From Candidatus Arcticimaribacter sp. UBA7428 (GTDB taxonomy: Bacteria > Bacteroidota > Bacteroidia > Flavobacteriales > Flavobacteriaceae): a stretch of DNA of 6,027 bases. Positions 1 through 6,002 of the stretch are shown here, in pieces. The translations under genes were made by a program, and so were the position numbers. Numbering within the stretch: the first letter of the stretch is position 1; the number at the start of each line of letters is the position of its first letter. The DNA lies in assembly GCA_002477625.1 (NCBI GenBank), contig DLQQ01000036.1, positions 13,355 through 19,381 on the forward strand, given 5' to 3'. The notes beneath the pieces were generated by a model. The model was not told where the DNA came from. It made no database searches and was given only the letters and a program-made list of their open reading frames with translations.

Positions 1-609
1 ATTGAAAATTTTCAAATCGCAATCCAAATTGATGATCCCAGTTCTTATGCTTACTTGAGAATAGCAAAATGTCATCAAGCTCTTGGGAATGATACCTTGG
101 CATTACAATACTTTAAAAAATCGGTACAAGAAGATCCTGCAAGTGAAAAAAGCTGGAATGCCATGATCGACTTTTACATCCAACTCGGAGATATAGACAA
201 AGCTTTTTACTACACAAAAAAAGCCTTGCTCATAAACGAAGACAGCGTAGGCTATAACAAACGAAATGCGTTGTTATTGCAAACCCTTGGTCAATATACC
301 GAAGCAGAAATTGCTTATCAGAATACCATTCAACTAGGAAATTACGAACTCGAAATTTGGATAGAATGGATGAATACCTTGATTTTCCTAAACGAATGGG
401 AAAAAATGATTACCATAGGGCATCAAGCAAAAGAGTTTTATCCTGACAGTGCCGAAATTGATTTTAGAATTGCTGGAAGCTACCGGAGGTTAAGCTTATT
501 AAACGAGGCCGAATTCTTTATTCAAGACTTGCGTAAAAACAAGAAAGATCCTCCAGAAAACTTGTTGAATTTATTTCCTGAGTTCAAAACAATTTTCAAG
601 GTCTCCTAA
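1..609 (+). CDS. TPR repeat protein, C-terminal part (5' end outside window)
   Basis: The frame is open from base 1, so the gene starts left of the window; 202 residues and the TAA at 607-609 are visible. An internal TTG at 55 could serve as a start, but homologous repeat sequence continues upstream of it, so the gene is treated as truncated by the window edge. The visible part is a run of tetratricopeptide repeats: the LG(N/D/Q) turn sits at residues 28-30, 62-64 and 96-98, and degenerate copies follow at the same 34-residue spacing (LN near 130-131, LS near 164-165). Aromatic and alanine positions follow the helix A/helix B TPR pattern. No membrane segment or enzyme motif is present. TPR arrays are protein-binding scaffolds; the partner is unknown. 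The DUF368 gene starts 14 bases downstream, so the two are probably co-transcribed, which hints at an envelope-related role, but this is inference. The family call is firm and the function is not known. Confidence 0.9.
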   Translation: MENFQIAIQIDDPSSYAYLRIAKCHQALGNDTLALQYFKKSVQEDPASEKSWNAMIDFYIQLGDIDKAFYYTKKALLINEDSVGYNKRNALLLQTLGQYTEAEIAYQNTIQLGNYELEIWIEWMNTLIFLNEWEKMITIGHQAKEFYPDSAEIDFRIAGSYRRLSLLNEAEFFIQDLRKNKKDPPENLLNLFPEFKTIFKVS

Positions 610-623
610 TCTATTTTTAATTT

Positions 624-1595
624 TTGAAAAAGAAATCACAAACCAAACTTAGGCTCTTTTTTAAAGGAATGGCCATGGGAATTGCGGATGTTATCCCCGG
701 AGTTTCAGGAGGAACCATTGCCTTAATTGCTGGGATTTACGAAGAGTTAATTTTCTCTATCGACAACATAAGCTTTCGTTCTTTGCTCATTCTTAAAAAA
801 AATGGTTTTTCCACCTTTTGGAATGCAATTAATGGCCGCTTTTTACTTCCCTTGATCTTGGGGGTTGGAACAAGCATTGTCCTTTTTTCTGGTCTTATCT
901 ATTTTCTTTTACATGAATATCCAATTCCGGTTTGGGCTTTCTTTTTTGGTTTGATTTGTTTTAGCATCCTATTACTTTTAAAGCAAAACCAGCCCAAAAC
1001 ACTAAAATCAGTATTCTTTCTGATTTTAGGGTTTGTGATCGCATACAGCATCACTCAAATTTCGCCCAATGGTGGGGAAATCAGTTTGGGCTATCTCTTT
1101 TTCTGTTCCATGATTGCCATCATTGCCATGATTCTTCCCGGAATATCAGGCTCATTTATTTATATCCTTCTGGGGGCTTATGAAGTTGTATTAAACACTT
1201 CGAAGAACAGTATCCTAGCCTTGGTCTATTTTGAATGGGATAATTTTGTGGAAACCTATTCCAGACTCTTCGTTATTGGTTTGGGGATTGTCGTTGGATT
1301 AAAAACCTTTTCCAAGTTCTTAAAATGGTTGTTTACCCACCAAAAACAAGCAACCCTGATGGTCTTGATAGGCTTTATGATTGGGGCTTTACCCAAAATA
1401 TGGCCTTGGCAAAAACCCGTAGCATGGGAAGTGATTTCAGCAAGTAAAAAAATTGCAATCAAAACCGAATACACAGCACCCTGGAATTTCGACGGAGACC
1501 CTCAACTTCTTATTGCTTTGGTAATGATGCTTTTTGGATTTCTTTTTCTATATTTCCTTGAACGAAATTCGAACACACAAAACGATGCCGTCTAA
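624..1595 (+). CDS. DUF368 family membrane protein, probable undecaprenyl-phosphate translocase (PopT type), copy A
   Basis: This 323-residue protein belongs to DUF368 (PF04018). Members named PopT were shown in other bacteria to move undecaprenyl phosphate back across the inner membrane for reuse in wall and glycan synthesis; that role here is by homology. Near the N-terminus is the signature K14-G15, A21-D22 and P25-G-V-S-G-G30. A second half-motif, PGISGS, lies at 172-177, which suggests two internally related halves with re-entrant loops. Hydrophobic segments are at about 73-96, 102-119, 129-145, 155-178, 215-232, 244-257 and 295-312. A WPW motif sits at 260-262, after the conserved SK-L-W stretch near 230-235. 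The start is TTG 624: a TAA at 618-620 blocks any earlier start, and the first ATG (669) would remove the charged N-terminus and K14-G15. The gene follows the TPR gene by 14 bases and overlaps the next gene by 11, consistent with one operon. Length is normal for the family. Confidence 0.93.
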   Translation: MKKKSQTKLRLFFKGMAMGIADVIPGVSGGTIALIAGIYEELIFSIDNISFRSLLILKKNGFSTFWNAINGRFLLPLILGVGTSIVLFSGLIYFLLHEYPIPVWAFFFGLICFSILLLLKQNQPKTLKSVFFLILGFVIAYSITQISPNGGEISLGYLFFCSMIAIIAMILPGISGSFIYILLGAYEVVLNTSKNSILALVYFEWDNFVETYSRLFVIGLGIVVGLKTFSKFLKWLFTHQKQATLMVLIGFMIGALPKIWPWQKPVAWEVISASKKIAIKTEYTAPWNFDGDPQLLIALVMMLFGFLFLYFLERNSNTQNDAV

Positions 1596-2571
1596 AAAAA
1601 GTCGAAGCCAAAAACTTGAATTGATCTGCAAAGGAATCGCCATGGGGGTAGCCAATAAAATCCCCGGTGTTTCGGGTGGTATTGTAGCTTTAGCTGCTGG
1701 CTTTTACGAAGAGCTTATTTATTCGTTTTCAAGATTCAATAAAACAGCGCTAACATTAGTATTTAAAAGAGAATTCCGTACTTTTTACAACTATGTAAAC
1801 GGAGCTTTTTTAAGCCTTCTTTTCACCGGAGTAGTGATCAGTTTTTTTAGTGCCTCTTTAATTTTAGACCAGTTTATTCAGCATTATCCGCGGCAAATTT
1901 GGGGTCTGTTTTTTGGGATGATTCTAGCCTCCGTTTTTTTTATTTGGATTCAAGCCAAACAATTTACCTATAAAGAATATCTGGTAACACTGACAGGGGT
2001 TGGCTTTGGTTTAGCGGTTACTTTCCTTACGCCTGGTCAAGAGAACGACAACCTTTTATTTGTTTTTATCTGCGGTATGATCAGTATTTCTGGAATGATC
2101 CTACCGGGTCTCTCTGGATCATTTTTGATTTTAGTCTTAGGGAATTATACCCTCTTATTGATTGATGCAGTAAATGCCTTATACTTTACCCTGGTCGATA
2201 TCATTTCTTTTAATTTTAGTTTTGTAGATGATCCTGAACGGCTCCATCTTTTGGGGGTTATGCTGGCTTTTACCCTGGGTTCTGTTAGCGGATTACTTGT
2301 GCTATCCAAAGCATTACGGTGGTTTTTACAGCACTATCCAGAGAAAATAATTGCTTTGTTAATCGGTTTTATTTTAGGGTCTTTAAATGCAACTTGGCCC
2401 TGGAAAAGGATCGTTGATCCCACAAATCAGGGAACACAAATGGAATCTCAGGAATTATTTTGGCCAAAACTTAGCGAATTCGAAAACATCTACGTAATCC
2501 TTTTCATACTTTTGGGCTTTGGAATTGTTACCCTATTAGAAACCTATGGAAAAAAAAGTACACAACAATAA
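1585..2571 (+). CDS. DUF368 family membrane protein, diverged tandem paralogue, copy B
   Basis: This 328-residue integral membrane protein is a second DUF368 (PopT-like) member directly after copy A. ATG 1585 is chosen because it places K16-G17 and PGVSGG (27-32) at the same distance from the N-terminus as in copy A; a longer reading from TTG 1534 would add 17 residues lying wholly inside copy A. The second half-motif PGLSGS is at 174-179, and WPW is at 271-273. Hydrophobic segments include about 74-94, 105-121 and 158-180, plus the C-terminus. Two signature positions differ from copy A: the acidic residue before the first motif is N24 rather than D, and the residue after the motif is I33 rather than T. 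The motif frame is intact throughout, so this is a working paralogue and not a decayed copy. It overlaps copy A by 11 bases and aroE by 26. It may transport the same polyprenyl phosphate, act as a partner subunit, or prefer another substrate; the sequence does not decide. Confidence 0.92.
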   Translation: MPSKKSRSQKLELICKGIAMGVANKIPGVSGGIVALAAGFYEELIYSFSRFNKTALTLVFKREFRTFYNYVNGAFLSLLFTGVVISFFSASLILDQFIQHYPRQIWGLFFGMILASVFFIWIQAKQFTYKEYLVTLTGVGFGLAVTFLTPGQENDNLLFVFICGMISISGMILPGLSGSFLILVLGNYTLLLIDAVNALYFTLVDIISFNFSFVDDPERLHLLGVMLAFTLGSVSGLLVLSKALRWFLQHYPEKIIALLIGFILGSLNATWPWKRIVDPTNQGTQMESQELFWPKLSEFENIYVILFILLGFGIVTLLETYGKKSTQQ

Positions 2572-3307
2572 ACGCTACGGCTTGGTTGGCAAAGACATTG
2601 CCTACTCTTTTTCACGTTCGTACTTCGCTGAAAAATTCCAAAAGGAAGACATTAGTGACTGTACCTATGAAAACTTTGACTTGGAGTCTATTGAAGACAT
2701 CCAAACGATTTTGAATTCAGAAAATCTGAATGGTCTCAACGTTACCATTCCCTATAAAGAGGCCATTATTCCCTATGTGGATCAGCTCTCTGAAGATGCC
2801 AAAATAATTGGTGCAGTAAATACCGTTCGCATCCTAGCGGATGGGTCTACAGAAGGACACAATACAGATACCTATGGCTTCAGAGCAGCACTGCTTAGAC
2901 AGTGGAATAAACATGCCGACAAAGCATTGATTTTGGGGACTGGTGGAGCTTCTAAAGCGGTCTGTTATGTTTTAGAACAAATGAATATTGAACCCTTATT
3001 TGTTTCTAGAAATCCCCAAGCTGGTCAGATTTCCTATGAACAGATTGATGCAAGCCTTATGGAATCGCACAAACTCATCATCAACTGCACGCCTATAGGG
3101 ACGCATCCAAAAATTGACCAAGCACCTCAAATCCCATACGACTTGATCAATTCAGGACATTTTTTATTTGATTTAATTTATAATCCTGAGGAGACACTTT
3201 TTCTAGCAGAAGGAAAAAAGAAGGGTGCAACCCTACAAAATGGATATTTCATGTTGGAGCAACAAGCTGAAAAATCTTGGAATATCTGGAATCACTTCCC
3301 CATTTAA
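2546..3307 (+). CDS. aroE: shikimate dehydrogenase (NADP+)
   Basis: AroE reduces 3-dehydroshikimate to shikimate with NADPH in the cytoplasm (EC 1.1.1.25), a step towards chorismate and the aromatic amino acids. All expected motifs appear in order in 253 residues: shikimate-contacting S21 and S23 (SFSR, where many families have SxSP); NVTIPYK with catalytic K71; GAVNTV with N92; HNTD with catalytic D108; the Rossmann loop GTGGAS at 131-136; SRN at 154-156, whose arginine suits the NADP phosphate; NCTPIG; Y212-N-P; and the C-terminal ML-QQ with Q240 at the substrate-binding glutamine position. The protein is slightly shorter than the E. coli enzyme (272 residues). ATG 2546 lies inside the DUF368 copy B gene (26-base overlap). 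No later ATG or GTG precedes the first motif, and TTG 2582 would cut into the first strand, so the overlapping start is preferred and translational coupling is likely. Confidence 0.96.
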   Translation: MEKKVHNNKRYGLVGKDIAYSFSRSYFAEKFQKEDISDCTYENFDLESIEDIQTILNSENLNGLNVTIPYKEAIIPYVDQLSEDAKIIGAVNTVRILADGSTEGHNTDTYGFRAALLRQWNKHADKALILGTGGASKAVCYVLEQMNIEPLFVSRNPQAGQISYEQIDASLMESHKLIINCTPIGTHPKIDQAPQIPYDLINSGHFLFDLIYNPEETLFLAEGKKKGATLQNGYFMLEQQAEKSWNIWNHFPI

Positions 3308-3319
3308 TTTAATTTTTCG

Positions 3320-3328
3320 TAAATTTTG
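3320..3328 (+). promoter_or_regulatory. possible -7 promoter element for the DUF349 gene
   Basis: TAAATTTTG resembles the Bacteroidota -7 consensus TAnnTTTG, with one extra T before the G. It lies about 55 bases ahead of the ATG at 3383 in the only real spacer of the gene cluster. I see no TTG at the usual -33 distance, so this is a weak candidate and the DUF349 gene may instead be transcribed by read-through from aroE. Confidence 0.3.
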
Positions 3329-3345
3329 ACTGAAATTAATCTACT

Positions 3346-3366
3346 TGAGTACATTTCTTGTACTCA
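3346..3366 (+). promoter_or_regulatory. perfect inverted repeat (hairpin) in the DUF349 leader
   Basis: TGAGTACA (3346-3353) and TGTACTCA (3359-3366) are exact reverse complements around a 5-base TTTCT loop. The element ends 16 bases before the DUF349 start. No T tract follows it, so it is a poor intrinsic terminator. It could be a leader hairpin or a palindromic operator downstream of the candidate promoter. The pairing is seen directly; the role is inference. Confidence 0.5.
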
Positions 3367-3382
3367 CTAAAAACAACTGATA

Positions 3383-5296
3383 ATGGAAAAATCTACTGAA
3401 CCTAACGAATCTAAGCAAGAAGAGGGGATCAATGAAGCTTCTGAAATCAGTACAAGTCAAGAGGAACAAAGTAAAACGACAGAACCTAAGACTGTACCGG
3501 AAGACAAAACAACTCAAACAAAAATCAATTTTGATAGCCTTGAACTGGAGGCCTATACCGATGTGCTAAAAAAAATGATCCATGCGAGTGATTGGACAAA
3601 AAAGGGAAAGGAAATTCAAGAAGTTATCTCCCAATTTGATAGTCGTTTTGGGGAAATATTCCATGAAAAGAGAAAAGAGTTTATTGCAATAGAAGGCAAT
3701 GACTTGGATTTTGAATTCAGTCCACATTACAAAAAGGAATTCAGTCAACTTGTTCGAGAATACAAAGCCAACAAGAGTGCCCATTATAAATCTCAAGAAA
3801 AAAGTCAGAAAGAAAATCTGAAAAAACGCTTGGAGATTATTGAAGAGATCAAAGCCTTGATTGGAATCAGTGAAAATAATTCCAATAACTATAAAAAATT
3901 CAGAGCCCTACAAGAAAGCTGGCACCAAACGGGTCAAGTTCCAAGAGCCGAAAGCAACAACGTTTGGGAAACCTATAAGCATCATGTAGAGCGATTTTAT
4001 GACTTCCTACATTTGGATCGTGCTTTACGTGAAAAAGATTTCAAGCACAATTACGAGGAAAAGCTAAAACTCATCGAGCGGGCAGAAAGCTTAGTAGCGC
4101 ATCAAGATGTAGTAGTTGCCATTCGAGAGTTGAATGTATTGCACCGAAAATGGAAAACCGATCTTGGTCCCGTAGCACGGGAGCACCGCGAAGAACTTTG
4201 GAGTCGTTTTCAGGATGCAACTGCCAAAATACACGAACGCAAAAACGAGTATAATAAAAACATCGATGCCATTCTACTTGAGAATTTAGAGAAGAAAAAA
4301 GCCATTCTGACCCAAATCGAAGAACTCTATACCGACCATCCAAGCAACCACAATGCTTGGCAAAATTCGTTGAAGCAAGTACATGCGTTAAAAGAAGAAT
4401 TCCACAACATTGGTCGTATTCCCAGAGCGCAGAATAAAGCCATTTGGAATGACTTTCGAATGGTCTTGAAAAACTTCAACTACAAAAAAAATGAGTTCTA
4501 CAAGGTGCAGAAGCAAGAAGAAAAAGTTCATATTGCCGAAAAAAAGGCCCTAATTACTGAAGTAAAGTCCATCCTAGAGAGTTCGGACTGGAGGTCCTAT
4601 ACCGACCGCATGAAAGCGATTCAGGTAGCTTGGAAAAAAACAGGGCGTATTTCTCGAAAACTCTCCAATCAGTTATGGGAAGAATTCAAAACTGCAACCG
4701 ACCTCTACTTTGCTCGTTTGAAGAATAAAGAAGAAGCCTATAGCGAACAAGATCAGGCCATTCTAAAAGCCAAGCGTGCCTATTTTGAAGATTTAAAAAC
4801 CCAAGAAGCACCCACAGAGGCCGAGGCCCTATTTACGTATATAGAAACCGCATTCGAGAACTGGACCGCCATGGGAGCGCCTTCTGATAGCGTAAAAAAT
4901 TCTATGCAAAGAGAATATACCGAATTCCTCAAAGGGCTTTGGAATAAGACCAAACTCAAGGGAGAAGAAAAAACAGCTGCCCAATTCAAAACTGACTTAC
5001 TCTTACTCAAAGACAATGAAGAAGGTTTGAACAAAGAACATATTCAGTTGAAGAAAAAGATTGACGAGTCCAAGACGGAATTGATTCAATTAGAAAACAA
5101 CCTGGCCTTTTTCAGCACAACCTCGAGCGAGAGTCCCATGATGCAGGAGGTGAATGCTAAGATCAAAAAAATAAACGACCAAATTGAACATTGGGAAACT
5201 AAGGTGAAACAAATCAAAACCCTGGGAAGGGAATTGAGGAAAAGTTTGGAAACAGATAGTGAAGAGGATGTTGATGAAGTGGGTGGAGCGGACTAG
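3383..5296 (+). CDS. DUF349 repeat protein, cytoplasmic, coiled-coil
   Basis: This 637-residue protein carries repeated DUF349 (PF03993) helical modules; the molecular function of the family is not established to my knowledge. Residues 1 to about 45 are rich in E, S, T and K and probably disordered; there is no signal peptide or membrane segment. Modules of the type W-x(3)-G-x-(V/I)-(P/S)-R ... (L/I/V)W-x(2)-(F/Y) are anchored at W180, W257, F340 and W417, with a degenerate one at W494. The spacings are 77, 83, 77 and 77. A weaker, longer N-terminal module is suggested by W71 and F85, which match W403 and W417 of the fourth module with the same 14-residue gap. From about residue 530 the protein is coiled coil, including LENNLAFF and EVNAKIKKI, and it ends in an acidic tail. 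ATG 3383 follows an A-rich leader and no earlier in-frame start is evident. The gene follows aroE by 75 bases and may have its own promoter. Confidence 0.92.
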   Translation: MEKSTEPNESKQEEGINEASEISTSQEEQSKTTEPKTVPEDKTTQTKINFDSLELEAYTDVLKKMIHASDWTKKGKEIQEVISQFDSRFGEIFHEKRKEFIAIEGNDLDFEFSPHYKKEFSQLVREYKANKSAHYKSQEKSQKENLKKRLEIIEEIKALIGISENNSNNYKKFRALQESWHQTGQVPRAESNNVWETYKHHVERFYDFLHLDRALREKDFKHNYEEKLKLIERAESLVAHQDVVVAIRELNVLHRKWKTDLGPVAREHREELWSRFQDATAKIHERKNEYNKNIDAILLENLEKKKAILTQIEELYTDHPSNHNAWQNSLKQVHALKEEFHNIGRIPRAQNKAIWNDFRMVLKNFNYKKNEFYKVQKQEEKVHIAEKKALITEVKSILESSDWRSYTDRMKAIQVAWKKTGRISRKLSNQLWEEFKTATDLYFARLKNKEEAYSEQDQAILKAKRAYFEDLKTQEAPTEAEALFTYIETAFENWTAMGAPSDSVKNSMQREYTEFLKGLWNKTKLKGEEKTAAQFKTDLLLLKDNEEGLNKEHIQLKKKIDESKTELIQLENNLAFFSTTSSESPMMQEVNAKIKKINDQIEHWETKVKQIKTLGRELRKSLETDSEEDVDEVGGAD

Positions 5297-5407
5297 ATGG
5301 TCATACATATAATAGGGCAATCTAATTGATGCTTTTTATTATTGTTAACTACGAGTGAATGAATACATGCTAATTACAATTTAAAAAACTCTGTCACTAA
5401 TTAAAAC

Positions 5408-5429
5408 TACACTATTACGTAATAGTGTA
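5408..5429. terminator. 22-bp perfect palindrome, possible terminator of the DUF349 gene
   Basis: TACACTATTAC followed by GTAATAGTGTA is fully self-complementary with its centre between 5418 and 5419. As RNA it can fold into a 9-bp stem with an ACGT loop, followed on the plus strand by the T-rich TTGTTATTT. It is 112 bases past the DUF349 stop. Because it has no spacer at all, a binding site for a dimeric protein is an equally good reading. Confidence 0.45.
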
Positions 5430-5453
5430 TTGTTATTTCAACTTAGGATATAA

Positions 5454-5487
5454 TAATTAGGTGCTAATGATTATTAGCACCTAATTA
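5454..5487. terminator. 15-bp perfect hairpin between convergent genes, probable bidirectional terminator
   Basis: TAATTAGGTGCTAAT (5454-5468) pairs without mismatch with ATTAGCACCTAATTA (5473-5487) around a GATT loop. The G/C-containing core is flanked by A/T pairs, so either strand gives a stem with a U-rich 3' arm end. The hairpin begins 5 bases past the stop codon of the minus-strand ORF and lies downstream of the plus-strand DUF349 gene, where a shared terminator is expected. No long T run follows on either side, so termination strength is uncertain. Confidence 0.65.
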
Positions 5488-5492
5488 AAAAT

Positions 5493-5732
5493 TCAGTAAT
5501 TAATAATTCTTGAAAGAGCAAAAAGACTAATAAGAATACTAAGGAATAAGGATATGAAAAATATATTTTTTATTTTCAAATAATTCGTGATCAATACGTT
5601 CTCATCGCTACTTTCACTCATTGGTCTCAAAAAACTATAATATGAATATATTCCCAATGGCCAAATGAACAGAATGGTTAGTATTGAAAAGATTAAAGAG
5701 TTTCTTCTAATTATTTTAATGCTATTTATCAC
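5493..5732 (-). CDS. small two-helix membrane protein of unknown function
   Basis: This is a 79-residue minus-strand ORF with GTG start (codon at 5730-5732). An in-frame TAA two codons upstream (5736-5738) fixes the 5' limit, and the next ATG (residue 38) would lose the first helix. Helix 1 spans about residues 13-33 and contains WPLG (24-27); helix 2 spans about 56-74. They are joined by a polar loop with SESSDE, and the N-terminus is basic (KIIRR). The layout of helix, PLG turn, acidic loop, KIKN and second helix loosely resembles CD225/dispanin-type bacterial proteins, but I cannot confirm membership. A perfect hairpin follows its stop at 5 bases, and a probable upstream partner frame ends 22 bases before its start, both of which support a real gene. 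Alternatively it is a chance ORF in AT-rich DNA, where hydrophobic translations are common. Confidence 0.5.
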   Translation of the reverse strand: MINSIKIIRRNSLIFSILTILFIWPLGIYSYYSFLRPMSESSDENVLITNYLKIKNIFFISLFLSILISLFALSRIINY

Positions 5733-5754
5733 AGTTTATTTGTTTTGTATCAAC

Positions 5755-6002
5755 TCAATTACACACAGAAAAAACTATTAATGAAGCGAATAATGAAGCA
5801 AGTAAATCAAAAAAATCTACGGTAGCAAATCCTACAAAGGGCTGAACTAAGTATTCATACGTAATCATACCAAGAAAAGCGCCCGAACAAAGCAATATGT
5901 TTGAATGTTTTTTTTTGACTTTTTTTTAGAAAAACAAAAAGAAATTAAAAACACCCCATAAACCAAATTAAATAGGTGTTTGACTAAATGAGATACTTCG
6001 AT
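5755..6002 (-). pseudogene. interrupted small membrane protein gene, two frames joined at A-rich runs
   Basis: On the minus strand one frame is open from 6002 down to a TGA at 5865-5867. It encodes a hydrophobic helix (LVYGVFLISFCF) followed by KKKSKK. A second frame, open from 5925 to a TGA at 5755-5757, encodes ILLCSGAFLGMITYEYLVQP and then a helix (LLASLFASLIVFSV). The second frame is -1 relative to the first, and they overlap across an A8 run (plus 5920-5927) and an A9 run (5908-5916). Joined there, they would give one membrane protein of roughly 70-85 residues whose end faintly recalls VanZ-like tails (FDLL region). The first frame has no ATG (only TTG 5966 and a GTG), and a TAA at 6003-6005 precedes it, so the 5' end may also be damaged. 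The second half alone could start at TTG 5895 or ATG 5868. It could be a pseudogene, a frameshifted gene, a sequencing homopolymer error or chance. Confidence 0.3.

Noticed and set aside
1534..1584. In-frame 5' extension of the second DUF368 gene from TTG 1534
   Set aside because: The added 17 residues lie entirely within the end of the first DUF368 gene, are not DUF368-like, and ATG 1585 aligns the N-terminus with copy A.
624..2571. The two DUF368 frames as one gene split by a frameshift
   Set aside because: Each frame holds a full set of family motifs (PGVSGG, PG-SGS, WPW) and normal length, so they are two complete paralogues.
4071..4343. Open reading frame on the minus strand inside the DUF349 gene
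   Set aside because: It is antisense to a clearly conserved repeat protein, has no recognisable motif, and is explained by the codon pattern of the plus strand.
5780..5825. Tiny plus-strand ORF beginning with two ATGAAGC repeats
   Set aside because: Only about 14 codons, no recognisable product, and it is antisense to the more protein-like minus-strand membrane frame.
5949..5981. Inverted repeat AAACACC / GGTGTTT
   Set aside because: The 7-bp arms are separated by 19 bases in AT-rich DNA; this is easily due to chance and has no gene end beside it that needs a terminator.
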